Of a stretch of DNA of 6,343 nt, positions 1 to 6,343 are shown piece by piece; the first letter of the stretch is position 1; every line of letters starts with the position of its first letter. The notes below the pieces were generated by a model that did no database searches, had not been told where the DNA came from, and saw only the letters and a list, made by a program, of their open reading frames with translations. A program made the position numbers and the translations under genes. The DNA is from Verrucomicrobiota bacterium (GTDB taxonomy: Bacteria; Verrucomicrobiota; Verrucomicrobiia; Verrucomicrobiales; Akkermansiaceae), in NCBI GenBank assembly GCA_026397695.1, contig JAPLUJ010000528.1, forward strand, positions 1-6,343, in the 5' to 3' direction.

Positions 1-352
1 TGCCAATACGCACGAACATACCCGCGCACTGCGACCATCGGGCCGGGCGTGAATGTCGGAAATATGTGCTTATGGATTGCATGGCTGCTGAAGAGCAGCG
101 ACTCAATAGAATCAATCACCCAAAGTGTCAACGGAAAATTTTCATTTTTTTCACATTCATCGAATGAAGTGGTTGGTGAAGGTGCGGAATACGGCTGACA
201 TCGGAGTGGCCATGAGGCAGGCCCGCGGTCATCTCAGATTTCAGAACTCAACCACCAACCCCCGAAAGCCTCCTCCGCAGGAAAGTAAATACCGTTAGAA
301 AATACACCTCCTCCCTCATCTTGATTCTCCCGCATTTTCCAATACCCACGTT
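1..352. other. Left-edge region with no supported gene
   Basis: No convincing coding region is seen. Two plus-strand frames are open from the left edge, one to a TGA at 196-198 and one to a TGA at 163-165. Neither shows a recognisable protein motif, and both run into the repeat at 150-220, so a gene tail entering from the left cannot be confirmed. The stretch is more AT-rich than the large gene downstream. It contains a small perfect hairpin (84-89 with 94-99, loop 90-93) without a T-tract, and a T-rich run at 139-151 next to the palindrome GAAAATTTTC. Best read as intergenic or decayed DNA. Confidence 0.5.
150..220 (+). repeat. Dispersed direct repeat, copy 1 (71 bp)
   Basis: This stretch aligns base by base with 1298-1369. 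I count 7 mismatches and a single 1-base gap over 72 columns, about 89% identity. Similarity starts at TTCACATTCATCGAAT, runs through GGTTGGTGAA and GGTGCGGAATACGG, and stops sharply after ATGAGGCAG. A short inverted element, ATTC-ATC-GAAT, is kept in both copies. No frame is obviously conserved, because the one-base gap would break it, so this looks like a non-coding repeat. No gene start lies close downstream of this copy. Confidence 0.85.
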
Positions 353-556
353 TTGAAACTTCCGGAAATCACCTCAGAATCCAATCCAAACCAATCCCTA
401 TCCGGTCTGGCACTCGGTTTTGGGGTGGTTATCAGAATCCGCACACCCGAAGTCGTTCGGATTGTGATCGGGATGTTCCTGAGCGCTTTTTTCTTTGCTG
501 CGAGTTTGGCATTGTGTTGGGGCGGATGCACTCTGGGCGATGCCTTGAGAGGATGA
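353..556 (+). CDS. Doubtful small single-span membrane protein
   Basis: A 67-codon frame opening with TTG. I do not recognise the protein. Its second half has one plausible membrane span at about residues 36-56 (VVRIVIGMFLSAFFFAASLAL), preceded by basic residues (RIR). This would suit an N-in single-pass protein. There is no clear ribosome binding site before the TTG, and an internal ATG at codon 41 sits inside the hydrophobic stretch. An antisense frame (316-681) is open across the same DNA but looks like a shadow, with no recognisable motif. It precedes the 618-1262 membrane gene by 61 bp in the same direction, so the two might be co-transcribed if both are real. It may equally be a remnant or chance. 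Confidence 0.25.
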   Translation: MKLPEITSESNPNQSLSGLALGFGVVIRIRTPEVVRIVIGMFLSAFFFAASLALCWGGCTLGDALRG

Positions 557-617
557 AATTCCCATGACTCCTGGCACACGATTCCATGAGTTAAATGCCC
601 ATTTGTAGGTTGACCCC

Positions 618-1262
618 ATGAATCAAAATTGCAAACTGCCAGACACCATGAAGGATCCTCCTCCATCCAAGCGGGTTTCACCCAAATGGAGTCTGACGAC
701 TTCCTTTTGGTTCTGCCTTGGCGTCACCGCGATCATTACGCCCATCATCATTCTAACTGAGCATCAGTCCATCTGGGTGGAACTGGAGATGGTCACGGGA
801 ATTCTTGCCGGGCTGATGTTCCCGTATTTCAGTGTGATCCTGCATCAGGGCGTTCGATTCAACGATTCACGCCGGGCTATTATTGACTGGCCGTCATCTT
901 CGCCGTCAGTGATACGGAATGGCATGGACCCTTGGCCGGGTGTGGGCTTCTTTTCCGAGTTCGGCGCTGGACTTGGATTCGTGGGGTTGATTCTGGGTTT
1001 CATATTGGACATGGTCCTCATGCTTGTCCTTGCCTTGATCATTTGCTGGCTGTTCTGGCTTGGCTCCAACGGGGTGCTTGCCGTGATTGTCTTCCTCTAT
1101 TGGGTGCATCGTCGATGGTTGCGATATCTGGTGACACGGGGCCGACGGTGCAGAGGCAACTGGCCAAGAAGTCTCATTCATGGGGGGAAAGTCGCATTGC
1201 TTTACAGCCTCTGCTTCTATCTCGTGATTTTTGTCGCGCGGCAGATTGCCGAATCTGTTTGA
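618..1262 (+). CDS. Multi-span membrane protein of unknown function (214 aa)
   Basis: This is a polytopic inner-membrane protein whose function I do not recognise. Hydrophobic segments are seen at about residues 27-47, 57-76, 117-138, 143-163 and 191-208, suggesting five spans. The strongly basic stretch at about 164-184 (HRRWLRY..., RGRRCRGNW) should lie in the cytoplasm by the positive-inside rule. The loop at 77-116 is polar with SSSP and PWPG. The overall plan, a long double hydrophobic block followed by a basic 'RGRRCRG' loop and a last span, recalls small uncharacterised membrane proteins in Verrucomicrobiota and Planctomycetota, but this is an impression only. The ATG at 618 has just a weak purine stretch upstream (TAGGT); an ATG at 648 is an alternative start. 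The gene lies between the two direct-repeat copies and has visibly lower G+C and less GC-biased third positions than the large gene downstream, so its origin may differ. Confidence 0.65.
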   Translation: MNQNCKLPDTMKDPPPSKRVSPKWSLTTSFWFCLGVTAIITPIIILTEHQSIWVELEMVTGILAGLMFPYFSVILHQGVRFNDSRRAIIDWPSSSPSVIRNGMDPWPGVGFFSEFGAGLGFVGLILGFILDMVLMLVLALIICWLFWLGSNGVLAVIVFLYWVHRRWLRYLVTRGRRCRGNWPRSLIHGGKVALLYSLCFYLVIFVARQIAESV

Positions 1263-1297
1263 TTTCCTGGCTGATGAACTGGCACAACAATCGACAC

Positions 1298-1369
1298 TTC
1301 ACATTCATCGAATCAGGTGGTTGGTGAATGGTGCGGAATACGGTTGACGCCGGCGTGGACATGAGGCAG
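1298..1369 (+). repeat. Dispersed direct repeat, copy 2 (72 bp)
   Basis: Partner of 150-220, in the same orientation and about 1.15 kb away. It differs by seven substitutions and one extra T after GGTTGGTGAA. It fills much of the gap between the membrane gene (stop at 1260-1262) and the large gene, ending 26 bp before the GTG at 1396. It could therefore form part of that gene's promoter or leader. The sequence itself shows no clear -35/-10 pair. The core ATTC-ATC-GAAT inverted element is retained. Confidence 0.85.
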
Positions 1370-1381
1370 TATCGTAGCAGC

Positions 1382-1394
1382 GAGGAGATGGGAG
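1382..1394 (+). promoter_or_regulatory. Possible ribosome binding site of the large gene
   Basis: GAGGAG at 1382-1387 and GGAG at 1391-1394 are the only good Shine-Dalgarno-like stretches near the front of the large gene. The first is 8 bases before the GTG at 1396; the second is 7 bases before the ATG at 1402. The in-frame ATGs at 1447, 1450 and 1468 lack such a stretch. This favours the early starts, although the protein made from them has no signal peptide. Confidence 0.35.
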
Positions 1395-1395
1395 T

Positions 1396-4300
1396 GTGGA
1401 GATGCCATTCTGGAATACGCGCCGCTGCTGCGCCAGCGGCGACTCCATGATGAACCGCCAACCCCAAATGAAACGCATGATCACACCACTCCGCAATTGC
1501 AACGTCCGCCGCTTGCTGATGCTCAGCGGGGGCAGTTCAGGCCCTTCCGCGTCCGACCGCCGCTACTCCATGCTGCGGCAGGTGAAAATCACCGACCCAA
1601 ACCCATGTATGACCCGATGGTATCGTTTGGCTGTGATGAGTCCGGCACCGGTCGGGATTGCAGCTCTGAACCTCCCGTCGAACGGGTCCTGCGCCGAGAC
1701 CACCGGGCCGGCGGTGAATACCTCCGGCAGTTATACCGTGGCCGCGTGGGTGAAGGTCAACAATGCCGCCGCCACCTCGACCATCCTCAGCATCGACGGC
1801 GCGAACACGAGCGCCTTCATGCTCCGCATCGTCAACGGGCAATTCCAATTCTACCGGACGTCCGCCGATGCGACGAATGCTACTCTGATCGGGATCGGTG
1901 CCAGCAAGAGCACCATCCCCGCCGTTTCGGGAACCTGGTATCACGTAGCAGGGATCTTCGATGCCTCGGTGACGCCGCGAAGGATGACGCTCTATGTGAA
2001 TGGGGAGCAGCGGGTCACGGGCACTTCAACTACCGCCGCCTGGCAGGCCGCGGGTAAAACCGCCATCGGCCGTTCTATTTTAAGCGGCAATTATGTGGAC
2101 AACCTGCAGGGGGCGATTGACGATGCTCGCTTCTACGGCGCAATCCTCACAGGCACGCAGGTTCAGGCGCTTTACGCCATGGGCTTCCAACCCACATTCA
2201 GCCTCACTCCCGGCAAGGATCTATGCATTATGCCGCGCGGCGGAACATGCCAGGCGACGATCTTGGTCAATCCGCTGAACGGCTTCACCGGCAGTGTGTC
2301 CTTCTCCCCGAGCAGCCTGCCCGCCGGCGTGACCACTTCCTACAGCCCCACTTCCGCATCGGATGTGACGACCCTGACTCTAACAGCAGATGGCACCGCC
2401 GCGCTGGGTTCCGCCAACGTCATCGTGACCGGCTCCAATGGCGGCACCATGCGAACTACCACCTTCGCCCTGATGGTGACAGCCGCGAACGCCGGCGACG
2501 CTTTCACCTGGCCGGCCTATACCCCGAATCTCAACTATGACTTCCGTAGCGAGTACCCTTCGCTTGCCGCGCCGACACAGGTTTTGAACGACGTCTCGAA
2601 CGTCGTGGGCACCATTTCATCCGGCTGGTGGTGCTTCCGCTACGGGCCTAACAAAAATGCCGCGGTCACCGCCGCCGCCTGGACTCCCATGCTCGCGCGG
2701 CTGAACAAGGACTTCGCGTACATCCGCGACGTGATGCACTGGCCGCCGGACAAACGCGCCAAGCGCGGTTATTTCAGCACCGTATATCTCTACGGCTCCG
2801 GCTTGTCCACGGACAACGCGTCGAATACCGATCTCGGTGGCTGGATGAGCAGTGTCCGCTACCAAAACGAGGACTGGCCAATGATTCTCATTTCCTACTA
2901 TCCCGTGCAATGCTTTGACCCCGCCTACACCGGCACGGACGCCGGCTACCAGCAGGGTGCCGTGACCCACGAGGGCATCCATGCCGTGCTGGCGGATATG
3001 CCGGGCTGCAAGAAAGCCGCGTGGTTCCATGAAGGTGGCAATACCTGGCTGCAAGGCACCGCAGGAGCACAGCAATCCGGCAACTACAGTAGCATGGGCT
3101 GGCTGAGCGCCGGTGCCATGATCGCGCCGTTCATGCCGATAGAATGCTATAGCGGCTGGCTGGACGATGGCAGTTTCGGCGGGCCATCGGCGGAGGGCGT
3201 GTATCAAGGCAAGGACGCAAACAACGTAACCTACACGACTTGGCGCAACCTGCTGGGCGGCACGCAATACGGCGAGGCGTTCCCGCACTTCATGGGCGAA
3301 ATCGTCTCCGCAGGCAGCGTCGCGTGGATCTGGCGCAACTGCCCCAGCCGTGTGCTCGAAGGACTCGCCACGAGCACCGGCGGACTGGGAGTGGCCGAAA
3401 CACGCCGCCTCATCATGGAATACCGCGCGCGCTGTGCAATGTGCGACTTCGGCGATTGGTCGGCGGCCTATCAGAAACTGCTCACCAACAACTGGAACAT
3501 TTCCATTGCTCCGGAGGGATCGCCTGTATGGATCAATGCCGCGCCATGGACGTCGACTTGTTATGTCAGCACGACCAACACCAGCGGAACCCTCACGCCT
3601 AACAGCATAACGCTGCCGGGTTGGTCCGGCGCCAACCAGATCCCGCTAACAGTTTCGGGGTCGGCCGGCACGACGGTCACAGTCAATTTCACGCCCATGG
3701 GCAACAACATGACGTGCCAGTTGGTGTACCGCGCCACCGACGGGTCGGTGGTTTACGGCCAGCCTGTCGCCAGCGGTGAGTGCAGCGTCCGGCTCGACAA
3801 GGCGGTCAAGAACAACGTCGTCATCGCCGTGATCTGCAACACGGACTATCTCTACAAGGGCGAGGCCACGCGCACGGCGAAGTATGACTACCGCCTGACG
3901 CCCGGCACCGGCGTGACCGCCACCGCCAGCATCAATACTCAATGGTTTAAAACCACGCCGTTACCGGCCGATCTAACAGCGACGGGAGGAAACGGGGAGG
4001 TTGCCCTCTCCTGGTCGGCCGTTGCAGATGCTACATCCTACACGATCAAACGGGGCGCCTCGCCAGGCGGCCCCTATGCGATGCTGACGACTACGACAGC
4101 GGCAACCTATATCAATACGGACCTGGCTAACGGCACGACTTACTACTACGTGGTTTCCGCGACCGGCAGTTCCGGAACGAGCATGAACTCCAGGGAAGCC
4201 AGTGCCACACCGCTCCCACCCTATGTCACGACAGGAAACTTCGGTTTCGAGACCCCCTCCACCGCCACTTATGCCTACAACCCGAGCGGCGGATCATGGA

Positions 4301-5388
4301 CATTCACGGCTTCCACCAGTGCCGGGGGTTCGGGCATTGCCAAGAATTCCAGCACCTTCACGTCCGGCAACGCGGCCGCCCCCCAGGGAACCCAGGTCGC
4401 GCTGTTGCAAAAGGTGGCCACCATTTCCCAGACGATCTCCGGATTCGCACCCGGCAGGACTTATACGATCAAGTTCCTCGCTTGCCAGAGGCAGAACACC
4501 TCCGGCGGACAGGACGGTGAAACCTTCGACCTCAAGGTGGACGGCACTATCATCGGAAGCTATGAACCGGTCCAGGCAAGGACGAACTACGCCGGGTTTT
4601 CCGCCACGTTCACTGCGACTGCGACCACGCACACGATTTCCTTCGTGGGCACCAATGTGAATACCGGAGACAACACGGTCTTTATCGATAACATCGTGAT
4701 CACATCCCCAATACCGTCGATCAGTGCGATCGCCAATCAGACCGTGGCGTATGGTGCCGCCACGGACGCTCTTCCCTTCACCTTGAATGACGCGGACTCG
4801 GCGATTCCCTCACTGACGGTCAGCGCCACATCGTCGAATGCGGCCGTTGTTCCGTTAGATCACATCGTTCCCGGCGGCAGCGGCATCGCGCGCTCGGTGA
4901 CCATCACCCCCGCCACCAGTGGCACGAGCACCATCACTCTAACGGTAAGTGACGGCGCGAATACGGACTCCACCTCATTCACCGTCACTTCGCAAACCGC
5001 CGGCCAGACATGGCGCAAGCGATATTTCGCAAGCACGGAAAACACCGGTCCCGGCGCGGACATGGTTGATGCGAATGGCGATGGCCTGGTGAATCTCCTC
5101 GAGTTTTTCCTCAACAGGGATCCGGTGTTGCCCAATCCGGCATCCACCATGCCGGTCATTCGAAAGGTTGGCCCCAATCTAACATTCACTTACACCCGGA
5201 GCATCGCGGCGATGAGCGAAACCCTCGGCAGGGTCGAATGGAGCGACACGCTCGCTGCCGGAAGTTGGTCCGTGGCGGGTGTCACGGAAACACTCCTCGG
5301 CGACGATGGCACCGTTCAGTCCGTTAGAGCGACGGTGTCCGCGGGTGAGGGCAGGCGTTTCCTCCGCTTGAAAGTCACCCGGCCGTGA
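1396..5388 (+). CDS. Large multidomain secreted-type protein with putative zinc metallopeptidase region (LamG, Ig, HEXXH, FN3, EF-hand)
   Basis: Residue numbers count the GTG at 1396 as 1. Domains in order: LamG/concanavalin jelly-roll (about 86-263, with YTVAAWVKV and WYHVAGIFD); Ig-like repeat (264-363, with GFTGSVSFSPSSLPAGV); putative peptidase (370-710); a linked beta region to about 855 (CNTDYLYKGEATRTAKYDYRL); FN3 (856-939); galactose-binding-like beta domain (about 945-1104); cadherin/Ig-like domain (1106-1199); and a C-terminal module (1200-1330) with a full EF-hand-type loop, D1225, N1227, D1229, G1230 and E1236. In the peptidase region, HEGIH (525-529) supplies two possible zinc histidines and the catalytic glutamate. 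FHEGG (544-548) offers E546 as third ligand, the gluzincin pattern. The region resembles DUF6055-type proteins. By inference it acts outside the cytoplasm on protein or matrix. Oddities: no signal peptide is visible, residues 1-85 match nothing known to me, and the LamG domain lacks its first strands, so the true start is unresolved (1396, 1402, 1447, 1450 and 1468 are candidates). No PEP-CTERM tail is present. Confidence 0.85.
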   Translation: MEMPFWNTRRCCASGDSMMNRQPQMKRMITPLRNCNVRRLLMLSGGSSGPSASDRRYSMLRQVKITDPNPCMTRWYRLAVMSPAPVGIAALNLPSNGSCAETTGPAVNTSGSYTVAAWVKVNNAAATSTILSIDGANTSAFMLRIVNGQFQFYRTSADATNATLIGIGASKSTIPAVSGTWYHVAGIFDASVTPRRMTLYVNGEQRVTGTSTTAAWQAAGKTAIGRSILSGNYVDNLQGAIDDARFYGAILTGTQVQALYAMGFQPTFSLTPGKDLCIMPRGGTCQATILVNPLNGFTGSVSFSPSSLPAGVTTSYSPTSASDVTTLTLTADGTAALGSANVIVTGSNGGTMRTTTFALMVTAANAGDAFTWPAYTPNLNYDFRSEYPSLAAPTQVLNDVSNVVGTISSGWWCFRYGPNKNAAVTAAAWTPMLARLNKDFAYIRDVMHWPPDKRAKRGYFSTVYLYGSGLSTDNASNTDLGGWMSSVRYQNEDWPMILISYYPVQCFDPAYTGTDAGYQQGAVTHEGIHAVLADMPGCKKAAWFHEGGNTWLQGTAGAQQSGNYSSMGWLSAGAMIAPFMPIECYSGWLDDGSFGGPSAEGVYQGKDANNVTYTTWRNLLGGTQYGEAFPHFMGEIVSAGSVAWIWRNCPSRVLEGLATSTGGLGVAETRRLIMEYRARCAMCDFGDWSAAYQKLLTNNWNISIAPEGSPVWINAAPWTSTCYVSTTNTSGTLTPNSITLPGWSGANQIPLTVSGSAGTTVTVNFTPMGNNMTCQLVYRATDGSVVYGQPVASGECSVRLDKAVKNNVVIAVICNTDYLYKGEATRTAKYDYRLTPGTGVTATASINTQWFKTTPLPADLTATGGNGEVALSWSAVADATSYTIKRGASPGGPYAMLTTTTAATYINTDLANGTTYYYVVSATGSSGTSMNSREASATPLPPYVTTGNFGFETPSTATYAYNPSGGSWTFTASTSAGGSGIAKNSSTFTSGNAAAPQGTQVALLQKVATISQTISGFAPGRTYTIKFLACQRQNTSGGQDGETFDLKVDGTIIGSYEPVQARTNYAGFSATFTATATTHTISFVGTNVNTGDNTVFIDNIVITSPIPSISAIANQTVAYGAATDALPFTLNDADSAIPSLTVSATSSNAAVVPLDHIVPGGSGIARSVTITPATSGTSTITLTVSDGANTDSTSFTVTSQTAGQTWRKRYFASTENTGPGADMVDANGDGLVNLLEFFLNRDPVLPNPASTMPVIRKVGPNLTFTYTRSIAAMSETLGRVEWSDTLAAGSWSVAGVTETLLGDDGTVQSVRATVSAGEGRRFLRLKVTRP
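1420..1441 (+). other. Perfect 8-bp hairpin near the start of the large gene
   Basis: CGCCGCTG (1420-1427) pairs perfectly with CAGCGGCG (1434-1441) around a six-base loop. It ends 5 bases before the ATGATG at 1447-1452. If translation begins there or at 1468, this is a stable GC-rich structure in the leader that could limit ribosome access. If it begins at 1396, it is simply coding sequence. No T-tract follows, so it is not a terminator. Confidence 0.4.
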
Positions 5389-5410
5389 ACGCGGCTCACC
5401 ATCCAAGCCG

Positions 5411-5449
5411 GTGCATGGGGCCGACGTGCGGGGAAACACCCCATTGCAC
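5411..5449 (+). terminator. Candidate terminator-like hairpin between convergent genes
   Basis: GTGCATGGGG (5411-5420) is the near-exact reverse complement of CCCCATTGCAC (5439-5449), giving a 10-bp stem with a one-base bulge and an 18-base loop. An alternative fold pairs GTGCGGGG (5426-5433) with the same right arm. It begins 22 bases after the stop of the large gene and lies before the end of the convergent gene, the expected place for a shared stop signal. No run of T follows on either strand, so classical Rho-independent termination is not well supported. Confidence 0.4.
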
Positions 5450-5552
5450 AACGCGGGCTGTGTCCGCACTAACAAGAATGATTTCAATCCCATGGCCGGA
5501 CAGTCAGTGAAGGACATGGAATGGACTATCGATACCATCAATCGCTCTCTTC

Positions 5553-5621
5553 TTAGCGCCGACGCCGCATGAGCAGCAGTCCACCCAACAGGCTCAAAGC
5601 AACTTGCGTCGGTTCCGGCAC
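5553..5621 (-). other. PEP-CTERM sorting signal (exosortase substrate tail)
   Basis: Read on the minus strand, GTG CCG GAA CCG (5610-5621) encodes VPEP. It is followed by TQVALS, the hydrophobic LLGGLLLM and RRRR directly before TAA. The tripartite order (PEP motif, transmembrane stretch, arginine cluster at the extreme C-terminus) fits the PEP-CTERM family. It implies that the organism carries an exosortase elsewhere, since none is in this window. Confidence 0.85.
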
Positions 5622-6343
5622 GCCGGTGATGGTGAGAGTCCATCCCTCGAAGATCATCGTGTCCATTCCCGGCGGTGATGGTGTAGGTTTGCGGAATGGC
5701 GAAGTTTCTAGCAGTTCCGGACGGTGGGTTCCCTGTGGCCAGGGGTGAAACCGTGTAGGTTGGCGCGAGGGCGGTCAGATTCGTCCCGGATGGCACGGTC
5801 AGGGTGATGGTCTGCGCCAACTGGTCAATGACGGCCGGATTGCCCGGCAGACCGAAGCTGAGGATGTTGGTGCCCGGTTTGTTGGTGATGAACTTCGCCA
5901 TGAGGTCCGCCTCTAACATATTGCGGTCGGTGTCGGCAAGTGCGCTGGTATAGACAAACACATCGCCGATGTGGCCGTTGAAGATGCTCCAGGGGTCGGG
6001 ATTGTTGCGCCCGATGTTGATATAACTCCAGTAGCCCGTGGCGCCGCCCTGCCACTTCGGATCCAGCGAGGTCATCGCGCTAGTGTTGGTATTGCTATAG
6101 ATTTGGCTGCCGTTGGCATATATCTTATAGGTGCCATCCGCTTGCACCACCAGGCTGAGAATCGTTACCTGACCGTCTGGGATGGCAGTCTCGACGGGCA
6201 ATTGTGTGATGAGACCGTTGCGCATGATCCACAGCCTCCCGTCGGCGTTGCCGAGGGCCAACACCAGACGGTTATAAAAGACGTCGATCACCGAATTCCA
6301 GGAGTCGACACTTGTATTGCGCGTCGGCTTCACCGCCACGACA
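5553..6343 (-). CDS. LamG-type PEP-CTERM protein, 3' part, frameshifted, runs off right edge
   Basis: This is the C-terminal part (about 263 codons) of an exported beta-rich protein; the 5' end lies beyond the window. Reading from the edge, the first ~150 residues look like the later strands of a LamG/concanavalin jelly-roll (QADGTYKIYANG, INIGRN, FNGHIGDVFVY). A DUF5018-like beta domain follows (TNILSFGLPGNPAVID, then LTALAPTYTVSP). The C-terminus is a PEP-CTERM sorting signal: VPEPTQ, a hydrophobic stretch, then LLMRRRR and stop at 5553-5555. In related bacteria an exosortase recognises such tails and handles transfer to the cell surface. The tail is not in the same frame as the domains. 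One surplus base near 5662-5670 (the GGGAATGG stretch as read on the minus strand) separates them. Removing it gives TITAGNDTMIFEGWTLTITG followed by VPEP, a smooth end to the domain. The uncorrected frame instead runs on to about 5179, antisense to the large gene. It could be a sequencing error or a genuine disabling mutation. Confidence 0.75.

Noticed and set aside
84..99. Hairpin GCTGCT-GAAG-AGCAGC as a terminator
   Set aside because: The stem is only 6 bp and no T-tract follows directly. The T-rich run at 139-151 is 40 bases away.
1..198. Plus-strand frame open from the left edge, possible tail of an upstream gene
   Set aside because: It has no motif, two frames are open equally well, and its end lies inside a repeat that also occurs in an intergenic place.
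316..681. Minus-strand 121-codon frame across the small membrane ORF
   Set aside because: No recognisable domain or start signal; it overlaps the front of the better-supported 618-1262 gene on the opposite strand.
150..1369. The two repeat copies as a CRISPR array or insertion sequence ends
   Set aside because: There are two copies only, more than 1 kb apart, in direct orientation, with no transposase between them and no regular spacers.
2617..3288. Long minus-strand open frame (223 codons) opposite the peptidase region
   Set aside because: It lies fully antisense to a well-supported domain, is rich in Arg, Ala, Gly and Val as expected for a shadow of a GC-biased gene, and has no recognisable motif.
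5065..5105. EF-hand-like loop read as a dockerin
   Set aside because: Just one calcium-loop motif is present, without the duplicated 22-residue repeat of a dockerin, and no cohesin partner is in the window.
5179..5552. Continuation of the minus-strand frame past the PEP-CTERM stop, overlapping the end of the large gene
   Set aside because: The protein in this part is low-quality and antisense to the EF-hand module. The PEP-CTERM stop in the adjacent frame is the better gene end.

Overview
The window most likely comes from a member of the Verrucomicrobiota, possibly an Akkermansiaceae/Luteolibacter-like or related environmental lineage. The clues are a classical PEP-CTERM sorting tail (VPEP, a hydrophobic stretch, then RRRR), LamG/concanavalin-type jelly-roll domains, a DUF5018-like beta domain, and a C-terminal module that starts 'TWRKRYF' and carries an EF-hand-like 'DANGDG' loop. 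These are common in the large secreted proteins of that phylum. The assignment rests on recalled family knowledge and no database search was run.

Layout. Positions 1-352 contain no convincing gene but hold the first copy of a ~71-bp repeat (150-220). A doubtful 67-codon single-membrane-span frame (353-556) is followed by a clearer 214-aa multi-span membrane protein of unknown function (618-1262). A second repeat copy (1298-1369, about 89% identical, same orientation) lies just before the dominant gene, a 1330-codon secreted-type multidomain protein (1396-5388). That protein carries, in order, a LamG domain lacking its front strands, an Ig-like domain, a putative zinc metallopeptidase region with HEGIH and a downstream FHEGG, an FN3 domain, a galactose-binding-like beta domain, a cadherin/Ig-like domain and the EF-hand-containing C-terminal module. 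Convergent to it, and running off the right edge, is the C-terminal part of a second LamG-type protein (5553-6343, minus strand). It ends in a PEP-CTERM tail reachable only through a one-base frame change near 5662-5670. A hairpin without a T-tract lies in the 164-bp gap between the two convergent genes.

Working together: the two convergent genes both look like exported beta-rich surface or secreted proteins. One probably acts on or binds protein or polysaccharide. The other is a sorting-signal protein of the exosortase type. No exosortase, transporter or regulator is in the window, and nothing links the membrane protein to them except position.

Main points for a second look: the frameshift separating the PEP-CTERM tail from its protein; the apparently eroded N-terminus of the large gene (no signal peptide, LamG front half missing, leftover LamG-like residues in another frame); the duplicated repeat bracketing the membrane-protein segment; and a hexamer, TCTAAC/GTTAGA, seen nine times. 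I found no tRNA, rRNA, CRISPR array, insertion sequence or defence system.
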